This document shows, in pieces, positions 35,691-46,979 of a stretch of 64,000 nucleotides of DNA. Below the pieces are notes generated by a model. It did no database searches, was not told the DNA's origin, and was given only the letters and a program-made list of their open reading frames with translations. Numbering within the stretch: the stretch's first letter is position 1; each line of letters begins with the position of its first letter. Location: assembly GCA_034190945.1 (NCBI GenBank), contig CM067222.1:31857829-31921828 (forward strand), read 5' to 3'. The stretch is from Octodonta nipae (taxonomy: Eukaryota > Arthropoda > Insecta > Coleoptera > Chrysomelidae). Position numbers and translations under genes: made by a program.

Positions 35691-36640
35691 CCAAAGTTAT
35701 TATTCTATTCATGTATTTCCACTATACAAGAAATGTATAGAATATAAATCAAGTATGAAAGAAGTGGTTATTTACTTGAAATTGAATCTTCTATCCCAAA
35801 TTTCGGGAGGGGGACCTTTGAACCCCTCGGAATTTAAATTTATTTAAATGTGTAAAATATAAAAATTATGTTGACACTAAAAATTGTTAATTCCTTAAAA
35901 TTTAATATCAACAACCACAATTTTTAAACAGATGCCTTTAATGTAATCGACAAGAGGGAACATTCAGTGCCATCTTCTGGCTTACGAGAGAAACTTCCAT
36001 GTCTATCCTTGTCATAAATAGACAACTGTAATTTACTAATTTAAATGAAATTAAAAGTTTATAAAAATAATTTTGCTGAGTTTATTTTTTACTTTGTAAA
36101 ATGTGTTAGTTATTATAAAACTACGGACGAAAGTTTAGATGTTCATAATTTTCGAATGCAGCTAACCATATGAACGACTATTTTAGTAACGGAAAGTCAA
36201 TCTTTATCGACGTACCTTAAATTATACTAATTGGAAAAGTATTTTTAAAATGGAGGAAATATAAATATATTTTTAAAGCTTAAATTAGTTTAAAGTGCAT
36301 TACTACGTTTGAGTTTCGTCAAGGCGAAATGGCTGTCAAATTCACATTGTTTTGTTTTATTCTTGAATGATTCACTAATAGGCGTCTCACACTTTCTCTG
36401 ACTTGCCAAACGAGCAAAAAAATGTTTTACGTGCACATGAAAATATGTCCTACTGATGCCAAAAATGTGACCGTATTTTTAACTTCTAATTTATTTTTTA
36501 TATTTCGTAAAATAATTTTAAAACAATGCACAGGAAGTATTTTAAAAGGAACATTACTTGCGGTTCAAAAATCATTATCAATCAATAAAATCATAAACAT
36601 AAGCACTTATTAATCCAAGGAGACAGGGTACGCCTTCCTT
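35691..36640. other. No recognised gene
   Basis: AT-rich sequence. The 63-codon open frame at 36422-36613 has no recognisable motif. Confidence 0.45.
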
Positions 36641-36644
36641 TTTG

Positions 36645-38005
36645 AGGGTTCCATATATACAATATACGGATACCCTTATAATATCACTCAGGATTTCTGC
36701 CTCTGTCACATCACAGCCATTTTCTCCTAAACTACTGGACGGAAGAGGTTGAAATTTGGTATCAATGTATAGTTTGGTGACCCGATCAAGAGTACATATC
36801 GTAAAAGAAAAAATAAGGAAAAACCCCTAATATTTTTTTGGGGGGCAAATTATAGAATTAAATGGTAAATATATAAAATTAAAATTGTTTCTAACCCAGC
36901 ATGTTATATATAAATAAAAGGGCTCATGATGAGGAAAACAATTATATTTTTTCCATTCTTATAAAATAAATTAATTAAAAGATAATAACAAAAATATAAA
37001 AAATTTTACCCATTCCCCCCCCTTATCTCCGAAACCATAAGCTGAAAATTTTTGAAAAACTGGAAGTATAGCCCCTCACCTGTACTTTACTGGAAAAATA
37101 AGAAGAAACCCCTAATATTCATTTTGGGGGGCAAATTATAGAATTAAATGGAAAATAAAAAATTATAATTGTTTCTAACGGTTTATGTAATATATCAAAT
37201 CCCAGGGCTCATTATGACGAATAGGTACAAATACATTTTTTTAATTTTTAATTTATTTTAAAATATATTTAAAATATTAATATAATAATAATATTAATAT
37301 TATTTGGCCTCCAAATAATAGAATTAAACGGAAAATAAATTACTAGAAAACCCCCATAGTAATTTTAGGGACAAATTATACAATTAAATGGAAAATAAAG
37401 ATTCAATTTTCAAGCGCATCATGTAATAGATCAGATAAAAGGCTCATTATGTGAATTACAAATATATCATATTTTTAAATCATTTGTATAAAAGATATTA
37501 AAAATATTAAACATCGACTTAATTCCCACTTTAGAAACTACACTATTTAAAATTTGAAAAATATATTTTATTTACATTTTTAAATAATTTGAATAACAGA
37601 TTTAATAATTTATAATCTAAACTTTGACCTATTTTGCCGTTTTTCTTCCAATCTACAAAGCCTCAAAACTCAGACAGTAGATTATAAGAGGCATTTCTGA
37701 AAGTTTATTAGTAAAATAAAACTCTAAATGTTACTTTTTGGGGGCCAAATTAGAAAATTAAATACATATGTATTGTGATAAAAATCAAGCGAATCCTAAA
37801 GCAGATAAAATAAAAAGTCTATGTGTGGAAAATCAAAGTGTATATTTTTTATAAATTTAAAACGCTTCCTTTAAAAGATATTAGGGTAAATATAATAAGA
37901 AAATGCACTCATTCCCTGCTTGTCTGAAACTGGAATATTCGAATCTTGAAGGTGGTACGGAACCCTAAGTATGCGAGTCCAACTCGCACTTGACCAAATT
38001 ATTTT
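36645..38005. mobile_element. Element with agggttccgta ends and internal tandem units, copy 2
   Basis: Homologous along its length to 24528-25805. It starts agggttccatatatacaata, shares cctctgtcacatcacagc, aaactact(a/g)gacggaagag and gaaatttggtatcaatgtat, then several ~300-bp units with ggggggcaaattatagaatt, and ends gtacggaaccctaagtatgc gagtccaactcgcacttgac. The final block actcgcacttgac is missing from copy 1. Same orientation as copy 1, 12 kb away. No protein encoded. Confidence 0.75.
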
Positions 38006-38009
38006 CATA

Positions 38010-38410
38010 GATTATCAACTTTGAAAATAGGGCTGTTTTAAATTTTATGAACTTATTCAGTTTAGACACGATTTTATTGGCTTTACACATATTTGGCTGT
38101 GTAACGGAATCTTGCAAGTAAATTTTAAGGTGTCTCTAATTGTCGTAAGGAAATTAAACTTTGTACATATACCTATTTTCGATGGTAATACAATATTATT
38201 GCATCTTGGAGCTCATGTGACATACAGGGCTAATGTAACTATATAAAATCGAATTTTTATTGATACCGGCACATCCACCATTATTTAGATTTGATATGAG
38301 TGTTTTATAGTTTTTAAACTTTAATTATATTAGTTGATAGTTAATTATGTTAGTTCATATTTTTAGTATTTGCTTAAAATGGATGATGATGGCTCCCTAG
38401 TAAAGCGATC
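38010..38410. other. No recognised gene
   Basis: AT-rich gap between the tandem-unit element and the second solo LTR. Confidence 0.4.
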
Positions 38411-38414
38411 CTAT

Positions 38415-38804
38415 TGTTACGAGAATTCATGCGACAGCTGGTGAATTCGGCCTTCATCCGATATTTCGTGGAACTCGAAATGTTGGCATGTTGACCCGAG
38501 GCCGGCGGCTCAATGTAATAGACATTCATGGAATTTTCTCGCATCTTTGAGAACACATGAAAGAAATTTCCCGATGGCTCGTTGACCTACTAGAGAATTC
38601 TGAGAGAAATATATAAATACGAACAGCTGGCGATGGGATTCATTCTGTATTCGACTGCCGTATAGTTAAGTAAAGATAAATTGTAAATAATTATGTGAAT
38701 ATAAATTGGGTTAAAGGAGCGGAAATAAACGAGAGTGAGTTGGACTGTGTTTTTAAATAAATCCAAGAACTAAACTGAACCCGATTGTGAAAAAAAACAT
38801 TACA
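38415..38804 (+). mobile_element. Solo LTR, copy 2
   Basis: Begins TGTTACGAGAATTC and ends ACATTACA, homologous to 28578-28984, with the same TATA region (aatatataaatacgaacagc), gattcattctgtattcg initiator region and gagtgagttggactgtgttt near the end. It is 17 bp shorter through small deletions. Flanks are ctat and atac, so no target duplication is preserved. That could mean an origin by recombination between two different insertions, or mutation. It is in the same orientation as copy 1, 9.8 kb downstream. Confidence 0.8.
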
Positions 38805-38809
38805 ATACA

Positions 38810-39755
38810 ATAGATTAGGTATTTCGGAAATTAAAAGTTGGATAAACCATCATTCCATTAATAACAAAGGCTGCGTATACTTTGACAGGACTTAAAGAAG
38901 AAATTTGTAATAAGATATAAAGAAAATTTTAATCAGCTTAACTCGCCAAGGAGGTCTCCAGGAAATTAATATTTTACCTGCAAGTTATTTTTGTACCAGA
39001 AGATCAGATTAAAAATAAAACAATGGAAGTAAATCGAAGTAATTTACTTGAAAATAATTAGTTTAATACTAAAGAGGTTAATGTTCAAAATATTCCGACA
39101 ACGTTATAGAAAACTCAACATTAGATGTAATATTTTGACACCACAGTTTATCGTCTGAAATTACTTGAATGACTTGACCTTGGATTATCAAAAGAATTGT
39201 GATGAACAAATGTGAAGTTCCATGCTTTTATTAGCTTCACCTGTATCTGGTCAATCTGACCATTATATATCCTAGGCTTTAAAGGTAATTTTCTAATTTT
39301 CACCCAATTAGAAACGGGATAAGTTTTGATCGTGGCACGCCATATATTCGCTTCGCGCGAAGCCATGGTAGGGAGGGCCGAATCGACGCCAGCGTACGCA
39401 AGTGAGACTTTTGGCATTATAGAAGCATGTTTTCAAGAGGAAAAATACGTGTAAAATTTTAAATACGTTTTAATTTAGAAAATAAAAACAAAAGGGGCTA
39501 TCATATTTGCTGAGATGTGAACTGTAAAAATACACGCAGAAAAATAACTGTAAATTCTATAAATTCCTGGCTGAGAAATGGGGAATAAATTTAAAAAAAA
39601 TGTGGCTAGCTGTCGTATGATAGCAAAATTAGGTAGTATTATGGCCTTAATTTCACTAATAACAAGACCTAACACTGAGAATAACACACATCCTCAAAAC
39701 AGTGAAATATTATTGCAACTTGGCGACGGCACGTGCATTGTTTCATGTATGAAAT
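38810..39755. other. No recognised gene
   Basis: Contains an 89-codon minus-strand open frame (39148-39417) in a slightly GC-richer stretch (ASREANIWRATIKTY region). I do not recognise it. Confidence 0.4.
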
Positions 39756-39763
39756 AAGTTTTT

Positions 39764-40035
39764 GTGTTGAAATTTGTGGAACTACATCATAATAGATATT
39801 TAACACAGAACATTTATGTTTTAGATGGCGTAGATTACGAATCTGCAATTACTTTTTACCGCAAACTTAACGCAATAAGGGGGAAAGCCCCAAAAACACC
39901 CCCAAAACAGGTTTTTTGCATTATTCCCGAAAAATACAATGACTATGAAAAAAGTAAGTCGACCATCGTATTCCTTGTAAAATTTCACATAGAAATCATG
40001 TAGTAAGTTATACAAAATCAGTTCATTATTTTCCT
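39764..40035 (+). repeat. Repeat with open frame YESAITFYRKL, copy 1
   Basis: From gttgaaatttgtggaac (about 39767) to agttatacaaaatcag this segment is about 80% identical to the reverse complement of 41440-41690. The same frame is open in both: YESAITFYRKL, IRGKAPKTPP, VFCIIPEKYNDYEKS here. I recognise no protein family. It may be the terminal part of a transposon whose two copies lie inverted 1.4 kb apart, or both ends of one element. Confidence 0.55.
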
Positions 40036-40039
40036 AATA

Positions 40040-41430
40040 CACGTCATGGGCGCGTAGGCACTTCAATATATCATAAAGATTTGTCAATCGAAATTGTTTC
40101 TATTCAGAATACTAAGGGATTGCCTATACTATTTTAATAACGTGTTTGAGGTATGGTGGATTATGAAGTTATTATTATTTAAATATCTTACTAACGATAT
40201 TTTTTTATATTCATTTGTTATTGAAGATAGTCGACGAAATTATAAATTTACGGTCCAAATGAAAACATTTTATTTCAACGAAGTATCAAATATTTGAAGA
40301 TTGTTGCTATTAATCATTGCTATAGAAAAAAATATATCAATATTACTTTTTGAATATTAAAGGAGTGGAACGAAATGAACTGAATTATTTCAATAGTATC
40401 AATTGATTTTCAATAGGAATATTTGTTTTTTTTTAATAACGGTTTTTCGTGCAACAATAATTTTTCATTGCTTCAGGACAATTATTGGGGATGTATCTCT
40501 TAACAAAATTTGTGTTATTTATAAAATTTTAAAGAGAACCTCACTAATAATTTCTAAAAGTGTAAGTTACTTGTTCAGATGAATTTAGGTAAAAACAAAA
40601 AGAAAACTCCAATATTATTTATGATGAATCTCAATATCAAAGGGTCGCCTTTAACTTAAAATTATAAATTTTGGTGGTAGAGTTCCTTTAGATAGGGCTT
40701 GTAGTAGGAAGTTTCCTGCTTCGTTTCGAGAAAAACAACTATACTCCTTTTTAAGTAAAATGTTTATAAATTTGCAGGAATGGAATTTGTTCAAAACCGT
40801 TTGATCTTAAACTACGAACCCAAAAACACCTTGATCATAATTTTATTAGAAATTATAATTAATATGTATGCAGCGTAACTCCTATTATCCATAATGTCTG
40901 TGTATATAAAAAAGTTTTTTTGTATTGTTTTTAATCTATGGGTACACAACCCCATTGTTACAATGCCATCTGGATCAACCTGCACTTAAGAGAAGTATAT
41001 TAAGTATGTATATAACAAAAAAATATTCAATTTCGTTTCAGTTTTTAATTTATATTCAATTTGAATTTTAATTAAGGGTAATAAGGTCAAATAAAAATGT
41101 TGGTGAAACCTTTCTACATTCATACTTCTCCATATGTAAAAGCTAATTCCCGTAAATAAATTTGTAACTATTTCTAGTATCCTTTAAAATAAACGTGATT
41201 ATTACTTAACATTAAATTATTATTAATTTCAGAATTGTCAACTCCGACAATCCAGATGTACTCTATAAGCTACCTTTCTATAGTTCGATTTTTTTTCCAA
41301 TTACAAAAAACAATTCCAAAAATTTTTCATTAACAGACAGCTCTGTTATTAGACGTTGCATATTCACATAATGGAGTGTCTGTGCACACATTGCGTGCAT
41401 TTTTCAAAAATTAAATTAAATTGTAAACTT
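40040..41430. other. Interval between inverted repeat copies; no recognised gene
   Basis: AT-rich DNA between the two inverted copies (39764-40035 and 41440-41690). If the copies are TIRs of one element this is its interior, but no transposase is legible. Confidence 0.4.
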
Positions 41431-41439
41431 AAATAATTG

Positions 41440-41690
41440 CACAACAATTCGTTGATTTTGTATAACTTACTGCATGATTTCGATGTGAACACAATGGTCG
41501 AGTTACTTTTTTCATAATCATTGTAGTTTTCGGGAATAATGTAGAAAACTCTGTTTTGGGGGGTCTTTTTGGGGCTTTCCCCCCTTATTGCAAGCTTGCG
41601 GTAAAAAGTAATTGCAGATTCGTATCTGCGCCCTCGAAAACATAAACGTCCTGTGTTAATTATCTGCCACCTCATTTTGCAAATTCAGGC
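41440..41690 (-). repeat. Repeat with open frame YESAITFYRKL, copy 2 (inverted)
   Basis: On the minus strand it reads RYESAITFYRKL, IRGESPKKTPQ, VFYIIPENYNDYEKS. Relative to copy 1 it has a 3-nt deletion after the Leu codon and two compensating single-base shifts in the Pro-rich stretch, so the frame downstream stays the same. Confidence 0.55.
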
Positions 41691-41968
41691 AAAATTTCAA
41701 TGGACTAATAAGCATTATTGGTTGTCTTTGGAACTATCGAATTAATAAAATATAGAATAAAGTAGCACGAAAAAATGCATTGAGCCATATTGTCAAAAAA
41801 TTCTGCTCTTACTTTAGCAGATTTGAAAAACGAAATATGAAGCAAATGAATCTCTTGTAACTAAATATCTCAAGATAATAGCTTTATTTTTGGTTAGATT
41901 GCTTGTCCATCACTGTATTTTTTTATTGGTTTACACTCGCGAGAATGTACCACATACCTAATATTTAT

Positions 41969-42230
41969 TTCTATATCTATACTAATATGAGAGGTAAGAT
42001 TTGTTTGTGGAGAGTAATCTCTGAAAGTACTGAACCCATTTTAAAATTTCATTACGTACTGAAAAGTACACTGTCTGTGGGTAACATGTTTTATATTAGT
42101 AAAATGTTTACGTACTGGATAGGGAGAATTCCTATTGCTTTCAAGAAAATTTAAAATCTAGGCAAAAAGTGATACGGGAGCGAAATTTGTTATATCTATA
42201 CTAAAATATAAAGAGATAAAATTTGTTCTA
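41969..42230 (+). mobile_element. Fragment of a dispersed tctatactaatat...gag element
   Basis: tctatactaatatgagaggt aagatttgtttgt (41974-42006) and tctatactaaaatataaaga gataaaatttgtt (42194-42226) are two starts of the same widespread insect repeat (usually tctatactaatattataaag with gaaagatttgtttgt). Both are truncated soon after. A related start with tgtttgttactcagtaacgc lies at 49223-49330. Confidence 0.5.
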
Positions 42231-42309
42231 TTTGCCAATATTCAATTTTTGGGGTGGTGGACACTAAGTGTGACTCGGTTATTCACACTTAGTGTTAGCA
42301 AGTGAAATC

Positions 42310-42780
42310 TCAAAAAATAAAATGAGTTACTAAACTATAAAAAAACCCAAAATGTTAAGAACAAAAACGCAAAAACCTAAAATGACAGTAATAAAAAATC
42401 TAAAAACATCTAAAATGCCAAATATGTTAATGTCACCATAAATACTCTCTTCTAGATGTTAGACATGAAAAAAAAGTTATAAATGATATTATGCAAAAAA
42501 TGACATAGGTATCAAAAATGCTAAAAATATTAAAAATTGGAAACCAGGTCAAAAATGACCAAACTTTCAAAAATGTTTTTTCTGAATGGTATTTGTGGTA
42601 TACATTTCAAAAATTAAAAATTACAATATATTGGAAAATATGAAAAATGGTAAAAATATCAGAAATGTCAAACATGTCAGAAATGGCAAAATGTCAAAAA
42701 TATTACAAAACTCTATAATGCCCAAAATGTCGAACATATCACAGAAATATCAAATTTGTCAAAATCAAAAATCTTAAAGG
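42310..42780 (+). repeat. Diverged minisatellite-like run of AAAAATGTC units
   Basis: Irregular units such as aaaaacatctaaaatgcc, aaatggcaaaatgtcaaaaa and catgtcagaaatgg recur over about 470 bp, with no fixed period. The run mirrors 22560-22900 on the opposite strand. The open frame at 42586-42777 is a consequence of the repeat. Confidence 0.65.
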
Positions 42781-42784
42781 GGGA

Positions 42785-43485
42785 AATGATAAATGTTTTA
42801 TTTGTCATCAAACTTACTTTGCTTTGTAAGAATAAAAGATAGTATCTAGAGAAGGTTATACTTCCATCGAGATCAGTCAGTCACCATTGCTAGTTTTTAA
42901 TAGATCCTAAAGTTTTGATATTTTCTTCAGACCTTCTTAAGTGAGTTATTTCTCCGTTAATGATAACTCTTTCAGCGAGTTTTCTGATACTTCTAAAATA
43001 TTTCGTCTTACAATACACTACCTAACACGAAAACAATTTTCGTTTGACTTTTGTTCAATTTATAGAATAATATTATAAGTTCCTTTAACAAAAGTGCAGC
43101 TGTGCATAGGTTCAGAATAGTTCTAAATAAAAACCCTTTGATCACTTTAATTTGAAAAGTTGGACAAAAAAAGTTGTGTTCAGCTTTTGTTGATCTGCTA
43201 AAATCAGTCTCCTAAGATTGACTAGTGAGAACACGCCTGTAGTCCGACAGAAATATTAGCATCATTACTGGTCTTAAAATACTATTTTCAGTTTGAAGTA
43301 ACTTTTTAATCATAACGAAAATAAAGAAACAAATAATAGTATTATTATAAAAATTATATATGATTTTTTCCATTTATTACATTTTTTTTTCAAAAACCAA
43401 ATTTGGGGTTAACATGACAGAATGTTCATCAATTTAAAGACCAATAAGCATCAAGCAGTAATAGTCCAAGATCCCAGACCGTCAG
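42785..43485. other. No recognised gene
   Basis: AT-rich sequence before the TIR element starting at 43492. Confidence 0.45.
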
Positions 43486-43491
43486 ACGTTA

Positions 43492-44500
43492 CTTATTTTC
43501 TCAAAGATGAAAACTATTGGACAAAGTAGTGTTAGTAAGTACTCTTAGGGTATGCATACTTGTTAGCTTGACTGTTGGTCCCTTTCGAAGTACCAGGTAC
43601 TTAGAGTCGGTAAAATATAATATTTTTTTCAGTTCTCAGAGCTAATTTTTTTATGTATGCTTCAAAGGTTATTAAAGAAATTAATAATCCAAACCGCCAG
43701 ACACTTCCCGTAGGCCGTAACTTTTACCGGACGCTTTAAAGCTTCCGATAATATAATGTAACTTTACTTATATTCTCAGTCCTGAATTTTATATACAGTA
43801 CTTAGGGAACTATTTGAATGTCATTTGTATCCAGCCAGACCAGTTTCATTGGTCAAACAGCCCACCAGACAAACTTTTAGGGTCGCTACGACCATCAGTG
43901 CGAAGTCTCCATTCGTCTCTCTGTCCCACTAGTAAATCTTACTTATTCTACGTATGCGGGCGCATATATGTACTTAATAAATAGTATTTTACGGGGTGTA
44001 TGAACCACTGTTCATCGTAAAGCTGATGACGAAAATGGCGTTCTTTGCGCTAATAATCTGCAGGGGGCTCTATGTGTATGGTCCCACTTGCGCTCTTCTC
44101 ATTGGGTATTTAAGTGTGTTTTTGGTTGCGTTAATATAATATATTCTGCATATACTTAATATTTATTAAGTACATGATATTCTGCAGCACATTTTTTTAA
44201 AATGGTTTGTCACTGTCTGATACCAAATTGTAATAAAAAAAATATATTAATCCAGAAAAATCTAGACATACCAATTTTTTTGCTGGTTTAGATTTATTCG
44301 AAGGAAATAGATGTATTGTTAGAGAATCCCTCTTATGATGTATCTCTTTTATGATAAACAACATTCATGTCACGACCATTTCCTGTTGTGTTCATTCATA
44401 ACTACAGATTTATCAACAAGTCAAGCTATTAAGTATGCATACCCTAAGAGTATCTACTCACACTACTTTGTCCCGTACATTTCATCTTTGAGAAAATAAG
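43492..44500. mobile_element. ~1-kb DNA element with ~85-bp TIRs and TA flanks
   Basis: The left end (43492-43577) starts cttattttctcaaagatgaa and includes ggacaaagtagtgt and tactcttagggtatgcatac. The right end, read inverted from 44500, has the same blocks over about 85 bp. Both ends are bordered by TA (43490-43491 and 44501-44502), compatible with a TA target duplication. The interior contains the short THAP-like frame at 44202-44291 but no transposase. It lies only 27 bp from the foldback dimer that starts at 44530. Confidence 0.8.
44202..44291 (+). pseudogene. Possible THAP-type zinc finger start
   Basis: A 29-codon frame, MVCHCLIPNCNKKNI..., ending in TAG, resembles the first residues of a THAP DNA-binding domain (M-x2-C-x2-4-C-x2-N), with the first two zinc-binding Cys. 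The remaining Cys/His and the AVPTF motif are missing. THAP domains are found in P-element-type transposases, so this may be a remnant of the surrounding element's protein. Very short, hence weak. Confidence 0.25.
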
Positions 44501-44529
44501 TAGGGCTGGCTATGTCCATCGTAAATACG

Positions 44530-45294
44530 CTTAGAGCATTTACTTTCTAGAGGTCGCCTGCAGTGCACAAATGTCGTGGTAAGACTAAATAGAGAGAGGG
44601 AAATAGAGAGGGCAAGAGGCTATTTCATTCGGTTGGGAGCTGCTTCTAATGAAATACGATCAGCATGTTGTTCATTGGCTGCTTCCACCAACTAAGTGAA
44701 ATAGCCTCTTACTGTCTCTATTGCCCTCTCTTTCTAGCGTTGCCACGATTTTATGCTTGATGGGATATATCTAGATGGTAATGATCTAAGGCTATGTAGT
44801 GGAAATTTGTGTTTCGTGTTATGGAAACCGGCGATTCTCTGAAAAAAAGATTCCTTAATATATTATAATTGCAACGTTGCCATAGCAAATTTTAACCTCC
44901 ATACTCTAGAATAGGAATTAATTTTTGAATTAAAAGGGATATTTAGACTTTAAGTAAAGGAATCGTTTCATGCATTAAATGCATTAAAAGGATTATTTAT
45001 TTATTAATTGATGTTTCATTCATACTTTACTAACACTTAAATCAGCTCGTAGAGCTTGTACGTTCTGGAGATAGCCTGCAGAGTACAAATATCGTGATAA
45101 ACTAAAGAGAGGGGGCAAGAGGCTATTTCACTCGGTTGGGAGCTGCTTCCAATGAAATACGATCAGCATGTTGTTCATTGGCTGCTTCCACCAACTAAGT
45201 GAAATAGCCTCTTACTGTCTCTATTGCCCTCTCTTTCTAGCGTTGCCACGATTTTATGCTTGACAGGCTATATCTAGATGGTAAATGATCTAAG
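44530..45294. mobile_element. Dimeric foldback element with perfect 8-bp target duplication
   Basis: Two units (44530-44790 and about 45048-45294) are separated by a 257-bp spacer. Each unit is a foldback: gaggctatttca(c/t)tcgg on the left pairs with aagtgaaatagcctctta on the right around a loop with tacgatcagcatgttgttca. The outer ends are inverted (cttagagcatttactttcta at 44530, and cttagatcatttaccatcta inverted from 45294). taaatacg flanks the whole at 44522-44529 and 45295-45302. So the dimer, not each unit, was inserted as one piece. A single-unit copy is at 47480-47743. An 8-bp duplication fits hAT or P superfamilies. No coding capacity. Confidence 0.88.
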
Positions 45295-45607
45295 TAAATA
45301 CGATATGTTCAAAACGGGCGGTGCGTTGCGTCAATGTGACAGACGCCAACCATATACCACAGATCATACAATAGAGAACCATATACTTAGTATTAAGTAT
45401 ATGCGGCAAACTGCAACTACCTGCGAAAATATAACACGTGAACAATACAACAACAAAAAATTACTGCAATCGCACGATTTATTTTCCAGTAAAGACATTA
45501 TGAATTCTCTTTGTTTGATCTGTGACCATGAATGCTATTTATGTATTTGATGGTTTCCGGCTGTCACATTGACACTACTCACCGCCCGCGCCGCGTATAT
45601 CGTGTTT
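45295..45607. mobile_element. MITE with ~40-bp TIRs, split by the foldback dimer
   Basis: acgatatgttc (45300) with aaaacgggcggtgcg and tcaatgtgacag (to 45343) is inverted at ctgtcacattgacactactc, accgcccgcgccgcg and tatatcgtgttta (45562-45608). The outer part of the left arm (gtaaatacg) coincides with the target duplication of the neighbouring dimer. This MITE's left end therefore continues at about 44513-44529 on the far side of the 765-bp insertion. The open frame at 45278-45550 is incidental. Confidence 0.7.
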
Positions 45608-45609
45608 AG

Positions 45610-46975
45610 TGCACACTGACACGTATAAATAACCTTCTACTAGTTAAATATTTTTTTAAATCGGTTAAGTACTTTCAGTGATTATGCCCTACAAACAAAC
45701 AAATTTTACCTCTTTTTATATATAAGTACAGATTTATAAAGATTTGCAGTTTGTACTACTTTTATGTGACTAATAAGGTCATTAAACAAAGCCATTCAGT
45801 CTCGACAGTCGTCTTCAACAATTACATAATTTCATCTAGAACTAACTAAGAACTTAAAAAACCTTAATTATATTTAGAAGAAATAAACAAAAATTATGTC
45901 GCTACATTGAAAATTGTATATTTTGTCGACAATAAAAAATAAAAGATCCTATTAAAACAAAATCGTATATTCTTAAGATACACTTTTTTAATTGCAACAT
46001 CGTAAAAGTTTACCACAATCTCAGGAATTGAGGTTAAGTACGAATTCATTGTTGTTATTGTTTTCATTTCCTCGACTTTTTATATTACAACCGAAAATAG
46101 AACGCGCAAATAAATTTCAATTATATATTAGCAGAAGATTGTTATTTTGATAGTTTACCTATATCGCGCCAAACTGAATCCTTAATTTAGATTGCCGCCC
46201 ATCTTGCACGCCAAATATTATTTATCAAAATGTAAGTGAATTGAGGAAGCATTTCGCCATTTATTTTCACACTCCAAATTTCACCGCACGTCATTTTGTA
46301 CGGTACTTGAGTTGATTGATTTTGCAACGTCTATTTTCAACCGAGTCTGATATATTGGTAGGTAATTTTTAAACGTTTCAAGTAACTTTACAAGCTTTTA
46401 AATAATTACTCAAAACTATACATTAGTTAGTCCAAGACAACTTATGTGCAATTTATTTGCGCAGTATATCTAGGCTACGAGTTTTACACATTGAATTAAA
46501 TATTTCGAAGAAACTTTCGTTTGTTTTGTATACTACATCTAATGTGTTTAGTGTGCAAAGGAAATGATTAATGTTTGGCAACTTGACCAATGTGCTCTTT
46601 ATTATATCATGAGTGTGCAAGATGATGTCAAAACCACTACATGAGTTTCAAACATTATCTAGACCGGTAAAAATTGTATTAAATTTGGCCTACAGCAAAA
46701 TACAGACCGCTGTTGCACTCAATGTCACTTTGGAACATGGGCGGATCCGAGAGCCACAAAGTTAGTAAATTTTATATTAAAAATTAAAACGAGGTAATCA
46801 TAATTCCAAGAGCCTAGAAGGACGTCACTCCTATGGGTTTAAACCTTAGAACGACTATTTTTAATTTAATAGTCTTAGAAATCTGAGTTTAAAATTACAT
46901 TTAGGTAAATTTAGGATCGCCCCCCCCCCTCCTGAAGCTAGAAATCGCCCCCTGGAAGCCCGTGTCTGGATCCGT
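45610..46975. other. No recognised gene; one retroelement tail
   Basis: tcggttaagtactttcagtg with acaaacaaacaaattttacc tctttttatatataag (45660-45727) has the look of an RTE/SINE-like 3' end (target-like oligo-A/C, then tctttataa-like repeat). A run of 13 or so C lies at about 46921. No gene supported. Confidence 0.45.
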
Positions 46976-46979
46976 CCCT

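Noticed and set aside
42586..42777. Open frame MVFVVYISKIKNYN...
   Set aside because: Consequence of the AAAAATGTC low-complexity repeat.
45278..45550. 90-codon open frame
   Set aside because: Spans the junction of the foldback dimer and the neighbouring MITE and has no motif.
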